Source: Streptomyces novaecaesareae | GTDB taxonomy: Bacteria > Actinomycetota > Actinomycetes > Streptomycetales > Streptomycetaceae | Direction of reading: 5' to 3' | Length of the DNA stretch: 64,000 bases | Assembly (NCBI RefSeq): GCF_000716875.1 | Contig: NZ_JNWQ01000020.1 | Location: 90,791 to 154,790 of the forward strand | Part shown: positions 9,915 to 18,859 of the stretch, in pieces | Numbering within the stretch: position 1 is the first letter of the stretch | How the letters are laid out: each line of letters begins with the position of its first letter | Translations under genes and position numbers: made by a program | The notes under the pieces: model-generated | Told to the model about the DNA's origin: nothing | Seen by the model: only the letters and a program-made list of their open reading frames with translations | Database searches by the model: none

Positions 9915-10619
9915 TCAGATCCAGCCGTCGAGGGCCGCCAGGAAGCCCTCGTGGTCGTCCCGGTGCACGTTGTGCCCGGCACCGGCGACGGTGCGCACCT
10001 CGAAGCCGCGGGCGCGCAGCGCCTCGGTGTCCTCGGCGCGCACCACGGTGCTGTCGTCCGCCCGCACGACCAGCGAGGGCACGGCGGGAGCGGCCGGCAG
10101 GTCCGACCCCTGGGCCGCCAGGGCCACCGCCGTGTCGGTGTCCCAGTGGGCCAGGGCGTCGAGCTTGACCTCGACGTCGGCGGCCGACCAGTGCGGGTTC
10201 TTCGCGACGAGCCCCTCGCGGGTGTCCTCCCGCTCCGCGACCCAGGCGGTCGGGTCCAGCCCCCACTGCCGGAACCGCCAGCCCGGGTCCACGTAGACCG
10301 CGCGGGCCGGCTTGAGCCGCTCGACGGCGTCCGCGAGGACGATCCCGCCGAGCGAGTGGCCGATCGCCAGCTCCGGCCCGGTCGGCAGGGTCTCCAGCAG
10401 GTCCTCGGTGTACGCGGCCAGTGGGTAGCGCTCCAGCGGGCTGCCCCCGGTGCCGCGCGGGCTCAGCCCGTGCCCGCGCAGGTCGACGGCGACCACCCGG
10501 TAGCCGCGCTCGGCCAGCTCCGGGCCGACCCGCCGCCAGGTGCGGTGGTCGAAGGTGATGCCGTGCACCAGCAGGGCCGTCCGCTCCCCGCTGCCCCACT
10601 CCCGGGTGTGCAACTTCAT
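9915..10619 (-). CDS. Alpha/beta-fold hydrolase
   Basis: 234 aa, a compact serine hydrolase. Oxyanion-hole motif L-L-V-H-G-I-T-F-D-H is near residue 17, the nucleophile elbow G-H-S-L-G-G near 88, and the C-terminal histidine lies in G-A-G-H-N-V-H-R-D-D. The start ATG at 10619 has GAAGGGGG upstream. It converges on the emfourin gene with 31 bp between stops. Substrate cannot be predicted; fold and triad are clear. Confidence 0.85.
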   Translation of the reverse strand: MKLHTREWGSGERTALLVHGITFDHRTWRRVGPELAERGYRVVAVDLRGHGLSPRGTGGSPLERYPLAAYTEDLLETLPTGPELAIGHSLGGIVLADAVERLKPARAVYVDPGWRFRQWGLDPTAWVAEREDTREGLVAKNPHWSAADVEVKLDALAHWDTDTAVALAAQGSDLPAAPAVPSLVVRADDSTVVRAEDTEALRARGFEVRTVAGAGHNVHRDDHEGFLAALDGWI

Positions 10620-10648
10620 TGCGCCTGCCCCCTTCTGACGTCGCGTGA

Positions 10649-10670
10649 GGCCCGACCGACGGGTCGGGCC
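10649..10670 (-). terminator. Hairpin after era
   Basis: GGCCCGACC (10649-10657) pairs with GGTCGGGCC (10662-10670) around loop GACG. It lies about 90 bp beyond the era stop and before the hydrolase start, so it probably ends the era transcript. Confidence 0.55.
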
Positions 10671-10728
10671 CGGTCGGACGCGCAACGTCCGGCCGGGCCC
10701 TCGGTATTCCCGCTGGGGTGAATTCCCC

Positions 10729-10776
10729 TGTCAGAAACCCAGGTTGTCAGAAACGCAGGTTGTCAGAAGCCCAGCT
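10729..10776. repeat. Three 16-bp tandem repeats covering the era stop codon
   Basis: Three copies of TGTCAGAA[A/G]C[C/G]CAG[G/C]T lie at 10729-10744, 10745-10760 and 10761-10776. The last copy includes the era stop codon, and on the minus strand each copy encodes a leucine-(Gly/Arg)-Phe-stop ending, so the end of era has been reiterated twice downstream. Likely replication slippage. Confidence 0.85.
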
Positions 10777-11692
10777 TGCGCAGCTGCTTCGGGTCGCGCT
10801 GCCAGTCCTTGGCGACCTTGACGTGCAGGTCCAGGTAGACCGGCGTGCCGAGCAGCGCCTCGATGTGCTTGCGGGCGGTGGTGCCGACGTGCTTGAGCCG
10901 CGCGCCCTTGGCGCCGATCACGATCGCCTTCTGGCTCTGCCGCTCGATGTAGACGTTGGCGTGGATGTCCAGCAGCGGGCGGTCCGCCGGGCGGCCCTCG
11001 CGCGGGAGCATCTCCTCGACCACGACGGCCAGCGAGTGCGGCAGTTCGTCCCGCACGCCCTCCAGGGCGGCCTCGCGGATCAGCTCGGCGACCATGATCT
11101 GCTCGGGCTCGTCGGTGAGGTCGCCCTCCGGGTAGAGCTGGTCGCCCTCCGGCAGCAGCTTGGTGAGCAGGTCGGCGACCAGCTCCACCTGCTTGTCGCC
11201 GACGGCGGAGACCGGGATGATCTCGGCCCACTCGAAGCCCAGCTCGATGCCGAGCTGGTGGATGGCGATCAGCTGCTCGGCCAGGCGCTTGGAGTCGACC
11301 AGGTCGGTCTTGGTGACGATGGCGACCTTCGGGGTCTTCTTGATCCCGGCGATCTCCTTGGCGATGAACTTGTCGCCGGGGCCGATCTTCTGGTCGGCGG
11401 GCAGGCAGAAGCCGATCACGTCGACCTCGGCCCAGGTGGTGCGGACGAGGTCATTGAGGCGCTCGCCGAGCAGCGTGCGCGGCTTGTGCAGGCCGGGGGT
11501 GTCGACCAGCACGAGCTGGGCGTCCGGGCGGTGCACGATGCCGCGCACGGTGTGCCGGGTGGTCTGCGGGCGGTCGGAGGTGATCGCGACCTTCGTCCCC
11601 ACCAGGGCGTTGGTCAGGGTCGACTTGCCCGCATTCGGCCGGCCGACGAAGCACGCGAACCCGGAGCGGTACGAGGAGGAAGGGGCATTCAT
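10763..11692 (-). CDS. era: GTPase Era
   Basis: Essential GTPase that binds 16S rRNA near its 3' end and assists 30S assembly. 309 aa from ATG 11692. G1 G-R-P-N-A-G-K-S-T, G2 T-T, G3 D-T-P-G-L-H and G4 T-K-T-D are all present. The C-terminal KH domain contains V-I-G-A-K-G-A-R-L-K and ends K-L-G-F. ATG 11692 is preferred over the one at 11701, because GGGAG falls at a workable distance only from the former. It is followed by a small membrane-protein gene upstream on the same strand and by the tandem repeats at its 3' end. Confidence 0.94.
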   Translation of the reverse strand: MNAPSSSYRSGFACFVGRPNAGKSTLTNALVGTKVAITSDRPQTTRHTVRGIVHRPDAQLVLVDTPGLHKPRTLLGERLNDLVRTTWAEVDVIGFCLPADQKIGPGDKFIAKEIAGIKKTPKVAIVTKTDLVDSKRLAEQLIAIHQLGIELGFEWAEIIPVSAVGDKQVELVADLLTKLLPEGDQLYPEGDLTDEPEQIMVAELIREAALEGVRDELPHSLAVVVEEMLPREGRPADRPLLDIHANVYIERQSQKAIVIGAKGARLKHVGTTARKHIEALLGTPVYLDLHVKVAKDWQRDPKQLRKLGF

Positions 11693-11792
11693 GGGCTCCA
11701 TTCTCCCTGATCACCGGAGCCCCGCCGTCCGGGGGCGTCCCCGGGGTGCCCGCGGGGGCTCCCACGGCCCCCGGCGCGCCCCCGCGGGGGGC

Positions 11793-11960
11793 TCAGCCCT
11801 TCCGGCCGCCCTTGCCGCCGCCGGGGATCAGCGCGATCACCACCAGCACCAGCAGGAAGCCCAGCGAGCCGTACAGCCAGAACGGCGAACCGGTCTCCTG
11901 CCACTTGCCCAGCCCCATCACGAACAGCAGCAGCCCGGCGAAGAACGCCACCGCCCCCAT
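11793..11960 (-). CDS. Small two-helix membrane protein
   Basis: A 55-aa frame, M-G-A-V-A-F-F-A-G-L-L-L-F-V-M-G-L-G-K then an amphipathic turn and a second hydrophobic helix (L-G-F-L-L-V-L-V-V-I-A-L-I-P) with a basic Gly-rich tail. A purine-rich GAGGGG lies about 10 bases before the ATG. It sits 100 bp upstream of era on the same strand. Codon bias is typical of the genome. Function unknown; the helical pattern argues it is real. Confidence 0.65.
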   Translation of the reverse strand: MGAVAFFAGLLLFVMGLGKWQETGSPFWLYGSLGFLLVLVVIALIPGGGKGGRKG

Positions 11961-12067
11961 GCCCCAGTCCCCTCACCGTGTCCACTCCCCCCGGTGAGAT
12001 TATCTGCAGAAGCAAGGGGGTAACCACCGCCGGACCACCCCGACCGGGAGAGGCCCCCGGGCAGGCG

Positions 12068-12421
12068 TCAGCGCGCCTCGGCGGCCACCCGCAGCACCCC
12101 GTCCGGACCGGCCAGCAGCACCGGCGTCCCGGCCCCGCCCAGGTCCCGCACCGCCGCCAGGTCCGCCTCGGCCGGCTGCTCCGCCTCGCTGACCACGGCC
12201 GCCGCCTCCAGCGACTTCGCGCCGCTGGCCACCGCCATCGCCACCGCCGTCTGCAGCGCGCTCAGCCGCAGCGACTCCAGCGCGACCGTCCCGGCCACGT
12301 AGGTGCGGCCGGTCTCGTCACGCACCGCGGCCCCCTCGGCAACGCCGTTGCGGGCGCGGGCCGAGCGGGCCAGGGTGATGATCTTCTTGTCTTCGGGGTC
12401 GAGCTCGACGATGTCACTCAT
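12068..12421 (-). CDS. Cytidine deaminase-like protein lacking zinc ligands
   Basis: 117 aa, M-S-D-I-V-E-L-D-P-E-D-K-K-I-I-T-L-A-R-S-A-R-A-R... The pattern (N-terminal helix, V-R-D-E-T-G-R-T-Y-V-A-G strand, S-A-L-Q-T-A-V-A helix) resembles the CDA superfamily, but the catalytic H/C-A-E and P-C-x-x-C zinc motifs are missing, so deamination is unlikely. Comparable small proteins are found beside era in other streptomycetes as I recall. The ATG at 12421 is used; an ATG 12 bases upstream is an alternative. The role is unknown. Confidence 0.65.
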   Translation of the reverse strand: MSDIVELDPEDKKIITLARSARARNGVAEGAAVRDETGRTYVAGTVALESLRLSALQTAVAMAVASGAKSLEAAAVVSEAEQPAEADLAAVRDLGGAGTPVLLAGPDGVLRVAAEAR

Positions 12422-12570
12422 GCCGCCGAGCATATGTGCCCGCCCCGAGCCGAAGGGGCGCGCCGGTGCCGAAAGGGAGAAGCGACAAGCGAGGCACGAG
12501 CGCCGGAGCGCCGACCGTCGGCACCGGGTCAGAGCGCCCCGGAGGCGAGCGGGCGAGTAGCAGCCCTCCC

Positions 12571-13116
12571 TCAGTGGCCGACCGGGTGGGTCCGGCCCGG
12601 GTTCGGGTTGAGGACCTTGACGAAGGTCTTCGGCCCCGAGGGCAGCGGCTCCTCGTGCTCGGTGCGCTCGCGCCAGAACGGGTTGTCGTGCGGCAGGTGG
12701 CTGCTCACCCGGCCGTACATCCCGAAGGTGGTCAGGACGACCCCGAAGACGAACGCGAACAGCACGTTCGACATCCGGAAGTTGAGGATGTTGGCGTCCG
12801 GCCGGCCGAGCACCGTCAGACCGTAGAAGCCGGACAGGACAAACAGCACGCCCGCCGTCATGTTGAGGTTCGACGCGAAGTTCCCGCCGATCACCGCCCC
12901 GAGCACCAGGATCGCGCCCACCACGATGGACAGGATGCTCAGCGCACCGTTGGTCGACAGCCCGGCGATCCGGTCGCCGTGGGTGGCCAGGAAGCCGGGG
13001 TGGTCGGTCAGTCCCAGGCACCCGAACACGATCAGGAAGATCCCCCCGAGCCCCGCCCCGATCCGCCACACCACGGCGAGCCGGTTGTCGACGGGCAGTT
13101 CGTCTTGCAGCTTCAT
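12571..13116 (-). CDS. DUF4383 family membrane protein
   Basis: 181 aa with four hydrophobic helices, opening M-K-L-Q-D-E-L-P-V-D-N-R-L-A-V-V-W-R-I-G-A-G-L. The G-G-N-F-A-S-N-L-N-M-T-A-G-V-L-F-V-L segment and following V-L-G-R-P-D-A-N-I-L-N-F-R match the DUF4383 pattern. The C-terminus is hydrophilic and Pro/His-rich. GGAGGTCGCC precedes the ATG. Function unknown, cytoplasmic membrane predicted. Confidence 0.82.
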   Translation of the reverse strand: MKLQDELPVDNRLAVVWRIGAGLGGIFLIVFGCLGLTDHPGFLATHGDRIAGLSTNGALSILSIVVGAILVLGAVIGGNFASNLNMTAGVLFVLSGFYGLTVLGRPDANILNFRMSNVLFAFVFGVVLTTFGMYGRVSSHLPHDNPFWRERTEHEEPLPSGPKTFVKVLNPNPGRTHPVGH

Positions 13117-13153
13117 GGCGACCTCCAGAGCCGGGCCACGGCCCGGCCACGGC

Positions 13154-13390
13154 CTAGCTGTAGGGATGGCTCCCCTGCATGTGCGGCGTCTCGTGCATGT
13201 AGAGCGAGCCGCACTGCTGGCAGCAGCGCAGCCCCGTCCCCCACTCCTGCTCGGGCCGCGTCTCGGCGTCGTCGGGCATGGTCCGGCCGCAGAGCGCCGT
13301 CGACGGATCCTCGTCCCGCACCACGTGCCAGGACTTGACTCCGCCGGCCGCCCCCTGCGGGCCGTACTCCGCGCGAAGTTTGTGCGTCAT
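13154..13390 (-). CDS. Small conserved Cys-rich protein
   Basis: 78 aa starting M-T-H-K-L-R-A-E-Y-G-P-Q. The C-terminal half has cysteines in T-A-L-C-G-R-T-M and L-R-C-C-Q-Q-C-G, followed by histidines, consistent with a structural metal site. GGAGGG precedes the ATG, though close; the in-frame ATG at 13399 is a less likely start. Its neighbours are a DUF4383 membrane protein and a CNNM/CBS protein. I do not recognise a function. Confidence 0.65.
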   Translation of the reverse strand: MTHKLRAEYGPQGAAGGVKSWHVVRDEDPSTALCGRTMPDDAETRPEQEWGTGLRCCQQCGSLYMHETPHMQGSHPYS

Positions 13391-13423
13391 GCCCTCCATG
13401 GTCGCTCGGCGACCCCGCACCCG

Positions 13424-14749
13424 CTACTCGCCGGGAACACCCTCCGGCTCGTCCGTCCCGCGGACCGGGGAGGCGACCATCGAACCGATCCGGTTGCGGC
13501 GCCCGGCCGAGGACTCGGCGGTCAGCAGGATGCCGGTCAGGCCGCCCGCGGCCGCCTCCGGCAGCGGGATCTCGCAGGCGGAGCCGGGGATCGGCACCCG
13601 GCCGAGGTGCTTGGCCAGCAGGCCGCCGACGGTCTCGACGTCCTCGTCCTCCAGCTCGATGCCGAACAGCTCGCCCAGGTCCTCCACCAGCAGGCGGGCG
13701 GTGATCCGGTACGAGCCGTCGCCGAGGTCCTCCACCGGCGCGACCTCCCGGTCGTACTCGTCGGTGATCTCGCCGACGATCTCCTCCAGGACGTCCTCGA
13801 TGGTGACCAGGCCGGCCGTGCCGCCGTACTCGTCGATCACGATCGCCACGTGCGAGCGGCGCTGCTGCATCTCGCGCAGCAGGTCGCCGGCCGGCTTGGA
13901 GTCCGGGACGAAGACCGCCGGGCGCATCACCGCGCCGACCTCCTCGGCCTCCGCCTCCCGGTTGATGTGGGTGCGCCGCACCAGGTCCTTGAGGTAGACG
14001 ATGCCGACCACGTCGTCCTCGTTGTCCCCGACCACCGGGATCCGCGAGAAGCCCGAGCGCAGCGCCAGGGTGAGCGCCTGCCGGACGGTCTTGTGCCGCT
14101 CGATCATCACCAGGTCGGTGCGCGGCACCATCACCTCGCGCACGATGGTGTCGCCCAGTTCGAAGACCGAGTGCACCATCCGGCGCTCCTCGTCCTCGAT
14201 CAGGTCGTCCTTCTCGGCGAGGTCCACCAGGGCCCGCAGCTCCGCCTCGGAGGCGAACGGCCCCTCCCGGTAGCCCTTGCCCGGGGTCAGCGCGTTGCCG
14301 AGCAGGATCAGCAGCCGCGGGATCGGGCCGAGCACCGCGGCCAGCGGCAGCAGCACGAAGGAGGCCGCGGTCGCGGTGCTGAGCGGGTGCTGGCGCCCGA
14401 TCGTGCGCGGCGAGACCCCCACCGCGACGAAGGACACCAGCACCATCACGCCGAACGCCAGCAGCACGGCCTGCCAGGTCGGGGTCACGTTGCGCACGCA
14501 CACAACGGTGACCAGGACCGCCGCCGCCATCTCGCTGGCCACCCGGATCAGGGTCGCCAGGTTGAGGTAGCGGATCGGGTCGGAGGCGAGGGTCAGCAGC
14601 CGCGCCGAGCCCCGCCGTCCGACCCGCACGGCCTCCTCCGCCCGGAACCGGGAGACCCGGGAGATGCCCGCCTCGGCGCACGCGGCCAGCCAGCCGAGCA
14701 CGACGAGCAGCACGGCACCCAGGATGAAGCTCGTACTCTCACCACTCAC
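13424..14749 (-). CDS. CNNM/CBS-domain transmembrane protein (hemolysin C/CorC-like)
   Basis: 441 aa. The GTG start at 14749 gives V-S-G-E-S-T-S-F-I-L-G-A-V and lies 19 bp after the ybeY stop. An N-terminal CNNM domain has four membrane segments. Two CBS domains follow (M-V-P-R-T-D-L-V-M-I ... R-I-P-V-V-G; then M-R-P-A-V-F-V-P ... V-A-I-V-I-D-E-Y-G-G-T-A-G-L-V-T-I-E-D) and a C-terminal transporter-associated CorC_HlyC domain. Members are implicated in Mg/Co efflux. It is part of the conserved phoH-ybeY-CNNM operon. Confidence 0.88.
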   Translation of the reverse strand: MSGESTSFILGAVLLVVLGWLAACAEAGISRVSRFRAEEAVRVGRRGSARLLTLASDPIRYLNLATLIRVASEMAAAVLVTVVCVRNVTPTWQAVLLAFGVMVLVSFVAVGVSPRTIGRQHPLSTATAASFVLLPLAAVLGPIPRLLILLGNALTPGKGYREGPFASEAELRALVDLAEKDDLIEDEERRMVHSVFELGDTIVREVMVPRTDLVMIERHKTVRQALTLALRSGFSRIPVVGDNEDDVVGIVYLKDLVRRTHINREAEAEEVGAVMRPAVFVPDSKPAGDLLREMQQRRSHVAIVIDEYGGTAGLVTIEDVLEEIVGEITDEYDREVAPVEDLGDGSYRITARLLVEDLGELFGIELEDEDVETVGGLLAKHLGRVPIPGSACEIPLPEAAAGGLTGILLTAESSAGRRNRIGSMVASPVRGTDEPEGVPGE

Positions 14750-14768
14750 AGGGGTTCGGGCTCCGCGC

Positions 14769-15263
14769 TCAGTGGGTGGTGGGGGCCGGGGAGATGCCGC
14801 CGAGGCCGCGGCCCGCCCGCCAGTCGTCCAGGATGCGCTTCTGGAGGGCGAACATCTCCTCCTCCTCCTCGGGCTCCTCGTGGTCGTAGCCGAGGACGTG
14901 CAGCACACCGTGCACGGTGAGCAGCTGCAGCTCCTCGTCCATCGAGTGCTTCGAGGGGGCCGCCTTGCCCTGCTGCTCGGCGACCTCGGGGCAGAGCACG
15001 ATGTCGCCGAGCAGACCCTGCGGCAGCTCCTCGCCCTCCTTGCCCGGGCGCAGCTCGTCCATCGGGAACGACATCACGTCGGTCGGGCCGGGCAGGTCCA
15101 TCCACTGGATGTGCAGCTCCTCCATCGCCGCACCGTCCACCAGGATCACGGACAGTTCGGACTGCGGGTGGATCCGCATCTTGTCCAGTGCGAAGCGGGC
15201 GACGTCGAGGATGGCTTCCTCATCGGCGTCCCAACCGGACTCGTTGGCGATGTCGATCGACAT
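14769..15263 (-). CDS. ybeY: rRNA maturation endoribonuclease YbeY
   Basis: Single-strand endoribonuclease for 16S rRNA 3' processing and ribosome quality control. 164 aa. The zinc site [11 protein letters not shown] is near residue 118. T-D-V-M-S-F-P-M-D and G-D-I-V-L-C family segments are present. The end is longer than E. coli YbeY with an acidic run E-E-P-E-E-E-E-E and a G-L-G-G-I-S-P tail. It starts 14 bp after phoH. Confidence 0.93.
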   Translation of the reverse strand: MSIDIANESGWDADEEAILDVARFALDKMRIHPQSELSVILVDGAAMEELHIQWMDLPGPTDVMSFPMDELRPGKEGEELPQGLLGDIVLCPEVAEQQGKAAPSKHSMDEELQLLTVHGVLHVLGYDHEEPEEEEEMFALQKRILDDWRAGRGLGGISPAPTTH

Positions 15264-15277
15264 GACGGGCTGTGTGC

Positions 15278-16420
<1,143 letters not shown>

Positions 16421-16627
16421 AGGTCGGCGCTGGGGCCTGCCTCATCCCATCCGTGGTCTCGTGTGCCGCTCGGTCTCCGGGGCACCAGGGTACGCCGCGC
16501 GCGTGATCGCCGCGGCGGGCGGCGGGGCCGCACCCGTCGATGCTGCGGCAGTTCCGGGGCCGGCGCGAGCCCTTTTTCGTCCGCGCGCGCCCCGGGCCCG
16601 CCGCGCCGGTGCCCCGCAGGCCCCCGG

Positions 16628-17551
16628 TCACGGCTGGCGGCGGGCCGGCACGGGCACCCGGACGAGGTCGGTGGCGAGCACCAGTTCCCCGTCGAAGTGC
16701 TTGCGGGCGTCGGCCAGGTGCTGGCCCAGGTCCGGGTAGCGCTGGGAGAAGTGGGTCAGCACCAGGGTGCGCGCGCCGGCCTCGGCGGCGACCTTGGCGG
16801 CCTGCCCGGCGGTGAGGTGGCCGTGCTCCTCGGCGAGCCGGGAGTCGGCGTCGGTGAAGGTGGCCTCGACCACCAGCAGGTCGGCGCCCTCGGCGAGAGC
16901 GTGCACGCCCTCGCAGAGCCGGGTGTCCATCACGAAGGCGAACCGCTGGCCCGGCCGCGGCTCGCTGACCTCGTCCAGGGTCACCTTGCGGCCGTCCACC
17001 TCGATCGCGCCCTCGTGCTGCAGCCGGCCCACCGCCGGGCCGGCCACGCCGAGCGCGGCGAGCCGCCCGGGCACCAGCCGGCGGCCGTCCGGCTCGGACA
17101 GCCGGTAGCCGAAGGACTCCACGGGGTGGTCCAGGCGCACGGCGTCCAGCGCGAAGCGGGCGCCGGGCGCGGGCAGCGGGCCCGGCTCGTCGATCGGCCG
17201 GGGCCGCAGCACGGCGGTCTCGTGGTAGGCGGTGGCGTGCCGCAGCCGCTCGAAGTAGACCTCGCCGGAGGCCGGGAAGTAGACGTCCACCGGGTGCGGG
17301 ACGCGGTCCAGGTTGATCCGCTGGATCACCCCGGCGAGGCCCAGGCAGTGGTCGCCGTGGAAGTGGGTCACCGCGATCCGGGTGATCTGGGTGGCCGTGA
17401 CCCCGGCGTGCAGCATCTGGCGCTGGGTGCCCTCGCCGGGGTCGAACAGCAGGCCCTCGCCGTCCCAGCGCAGCAGGTAGCCGTTGTGGTTGCGGTGCCG
17501 GGTGGGCACCTGGCTGGCGGTGCCGAGGACGACGAGTTCGCGCTGGGACAC
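16628..17551 (-). CDS. rnz: Ribonuclease Z
   Basis: Metallo-beta-lactamase-fold endonuclease that trims tRNA 3' ends. 307 aa from GTG 17551. The motif H-F-H-G-D-H is near 63, and [10 protein letters not shown] and F-V-M-D-T-R-L-C belong to the RNase Z family; the last metal ligands lie in [10 protein letters not shown]. The start is 6 bp from the stop of the HIT gene, so the two are probably coupled. Confidence 0.92.
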   Translation of the reverse strand: MSQRELVVLGTASQVPTRHRNHNGYLLRWDGEGLLFDPGEGTQRQMLHAGVTATQITRIAVTHFHGDHCLGLAGVIQRINLDRVPHPVDVYFPASGEVYFERLRHATAYHETAVLRPRPIDEPGPLPAPGARFALDAVRLDHPVESFGYRLSEPDGRRLVPGRLAALGVAGPAVGRLQHEGAIEVDGRKVTLDEVSEPRPGQRFAFVMDTRLCEGVHALAEGADLLVVEATFTDADSRLAEEHGHLTAGQAAKVAAEAGARTLVLTHFSQRYPDLGQHLADARKHFDGELVLATDLVRVPVPARRQP

Positions 17552-17557
17552 CTGGGA

Positions 17558-17911
17558 TCAGACCATGCTCTCGGTCATGTGGGTGCCGCCGAGCACGTGG
17601 ACGTGCGCGTGGAAGATCGTCTGACCGGCGCCCGCACCGGTGTTGAAGATCAGCCGGTAGTCCGCGAGGCCCTCGTCCTCGGCCACCCGGCCCGCCTCGG
17701 CGAGCAGCTCGCCGGCGATCTCCGGCTCGGCGGCGGCCAGCGTGGCGGCGTTCGGGTAGTGGACGTGCGGGATGACCAGGACGTGCACGGGGGCCTTGGG
17801 GGCGATGTCGCGGAAGGCGAGGGTGCGCTCGGTCTTGCGCACCACCGTCGCCGGGATCTCGCCCGCCACGATCTTGCAGAACAGGCAGTCGGGCTGCGGC
17901 TCGCCGGCCAT
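17558..17911 (-). CDS. HIT family nucleotide-binding hydrolase
   Basis: 117 aa histidine-triad protein. The N-terminal C-L-F-C-K-I-V-A-G-E-I-P-A and the C-terminal triad H-A-H-V-H-V-L-G-G are complete. HIT proteins of this HINT type hydrolyse nucleoside phosphoramidates and similar substrates. The ATG at 17911 has GGAGACG upstream. It precedes rnz by 6 bp. Confidence 0.93.
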   Translation of the reverse strand: MAGEPQPDCLFCKIVAGEIPATVVRKTERTLAFRDIAPKAPVHVLVIPHVHYPNAATLAAAEPEIAGELLAEAGRVAEDEGLADYRLIFNTGAGAGQTIFHAHVHVLGGTHMTESMV

Positions 17912-18006
17912 GGCGTCTCCTCGGTTCGGTTCGTCGTCGGTCGCGTGCTGCGGTCGCGTGCGTCGGTCGCGTGCTGCGGGTCGTGCGGGCGCCGTACGGG
18001 CGCAGC

Positions 18007-18729
18007 CTAGCCGAGCCCGGCCACGGCCTGCCGGTACTCCTGCAGGTGCTTCCAACGCACCGCGCGCATCCCGACGACGTCGCCGTCGTCGAGGTCGAAG
18101 TCCTCGGACAGGAACGCCACCGCGAGGAAGACGAAACCGAGCAGCCAGCGCCTGGTGAGCCGCCAGGTGTTCGGGTGCATCACGCGCTTGGTGCGCACCA
18201 CCCGCATCGCCAGCACCCCCTTGCCGACGCTGAAGCCGACCAGCCGGGCGAGCACGACCTGGTTGAGGAAGGACGCGAGGAGGCCGACGACGACCAGCGC
18301 CACGAAGTACGGCACGGCCGGGCCGCCGGTCTGCACGGCGTGGCCGGCCACGTGCTTGACCTTCGGCCGGCTCGCGGCGTTGGCGGCGACGAAGCCGAGC
18401 CCGACCGCGAAGGCGCAGTCGAGCACGATCGCCAGGAAGCGCCGCCCGCCGCCCGCCTCCTTGGGGCAGGGCGGCAGCGCCGCGGCGGGCCGCGGCTGCT
18501 GCGGGTAGGGGTTCGCGTACGGCTGCGGCTGCGGCTGCGGCTGCGGCTGGCCGTACTGCTGCGGCGGCTGCGGCGCGTACCCCTGCTGCGGGTAGGGCTG
18601 CGGTTGCTGCTGGTACTGCGGTGGGTACGGCTGCGGCGGCTGCTGGTACTGCGGCTGCTGCGGATACCCCTGCTGCGGCTGTGCGTAAGGGTTCTGGCCG
18701 TACTGCGGCGGCGGGTAGCCCTGCGCCAT
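18007..18729 (-). CDS. RDD family membrane protein with Pro/Gln-rich N-terminus
   Basis: 240 aa. The first ~80 residues are a low-complexity P-Q-Y-Q/P-Y-P-Q-Q repeat region, followed by an RDD domain: R-R-F-L-A-I-V-L-D-C-A-F, a second helix around V-A-L-V-V-V-G-L-L-A-S-F-L-N, and F-S-V-G-K-G-V-L-A-M-R-V-V-R. Function unknown; RDD proteins can act as transporters. The ATG at 18729 follows GGGGGAATCAG. Repetitive codons make the N-terminal part prone to length variation. Confidence 0.85.
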   Translation of the reverse strand: MAQGYPPPQYGQNPYAQPQQGYPQQPQYQQPPQPYPPQYQQQPQPYPQQGYAPQPPQQYGQPQPQPQPQPYANPYPQQPRPAAALPPCPKEAGGGRRFLAIVLDCAFAVGLGFVAANAASRPKVKHVAGHAVQTGGPAVPYFVALVVVGLLASFLNQVVLARLVGFSVGKGVLAMRVVRTKRVMHPNTWRLTRRWLLGFVFLAVAFLSEDFDLDDGDVVGMRAVRWKHLQEYRQAVAGLG

Positions 18730-18786
18730 CTGATTCCCCCGAGAGCTGTGGATCAAGAAACAGCCCCGCATCCTACCCACGCCCCG

Positions 18787-18819
18787 GAGCGGGAAGTCGG
18801 CCCGTCCGACTTCCCGCTC
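18787..18819 (-). terminator. Terminator after the tricorn gene
   Basis: A perfect 14-bp stem (18787-18800 with 18806-18819) with loop CCCGT lies between the tricorn stop and the RDD start. Confidence 0.78.
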
Positions 18820-18859
18820 TGTGACTCGCCCGCTCGACTCCGGGGCGGGCACTCGCCCG

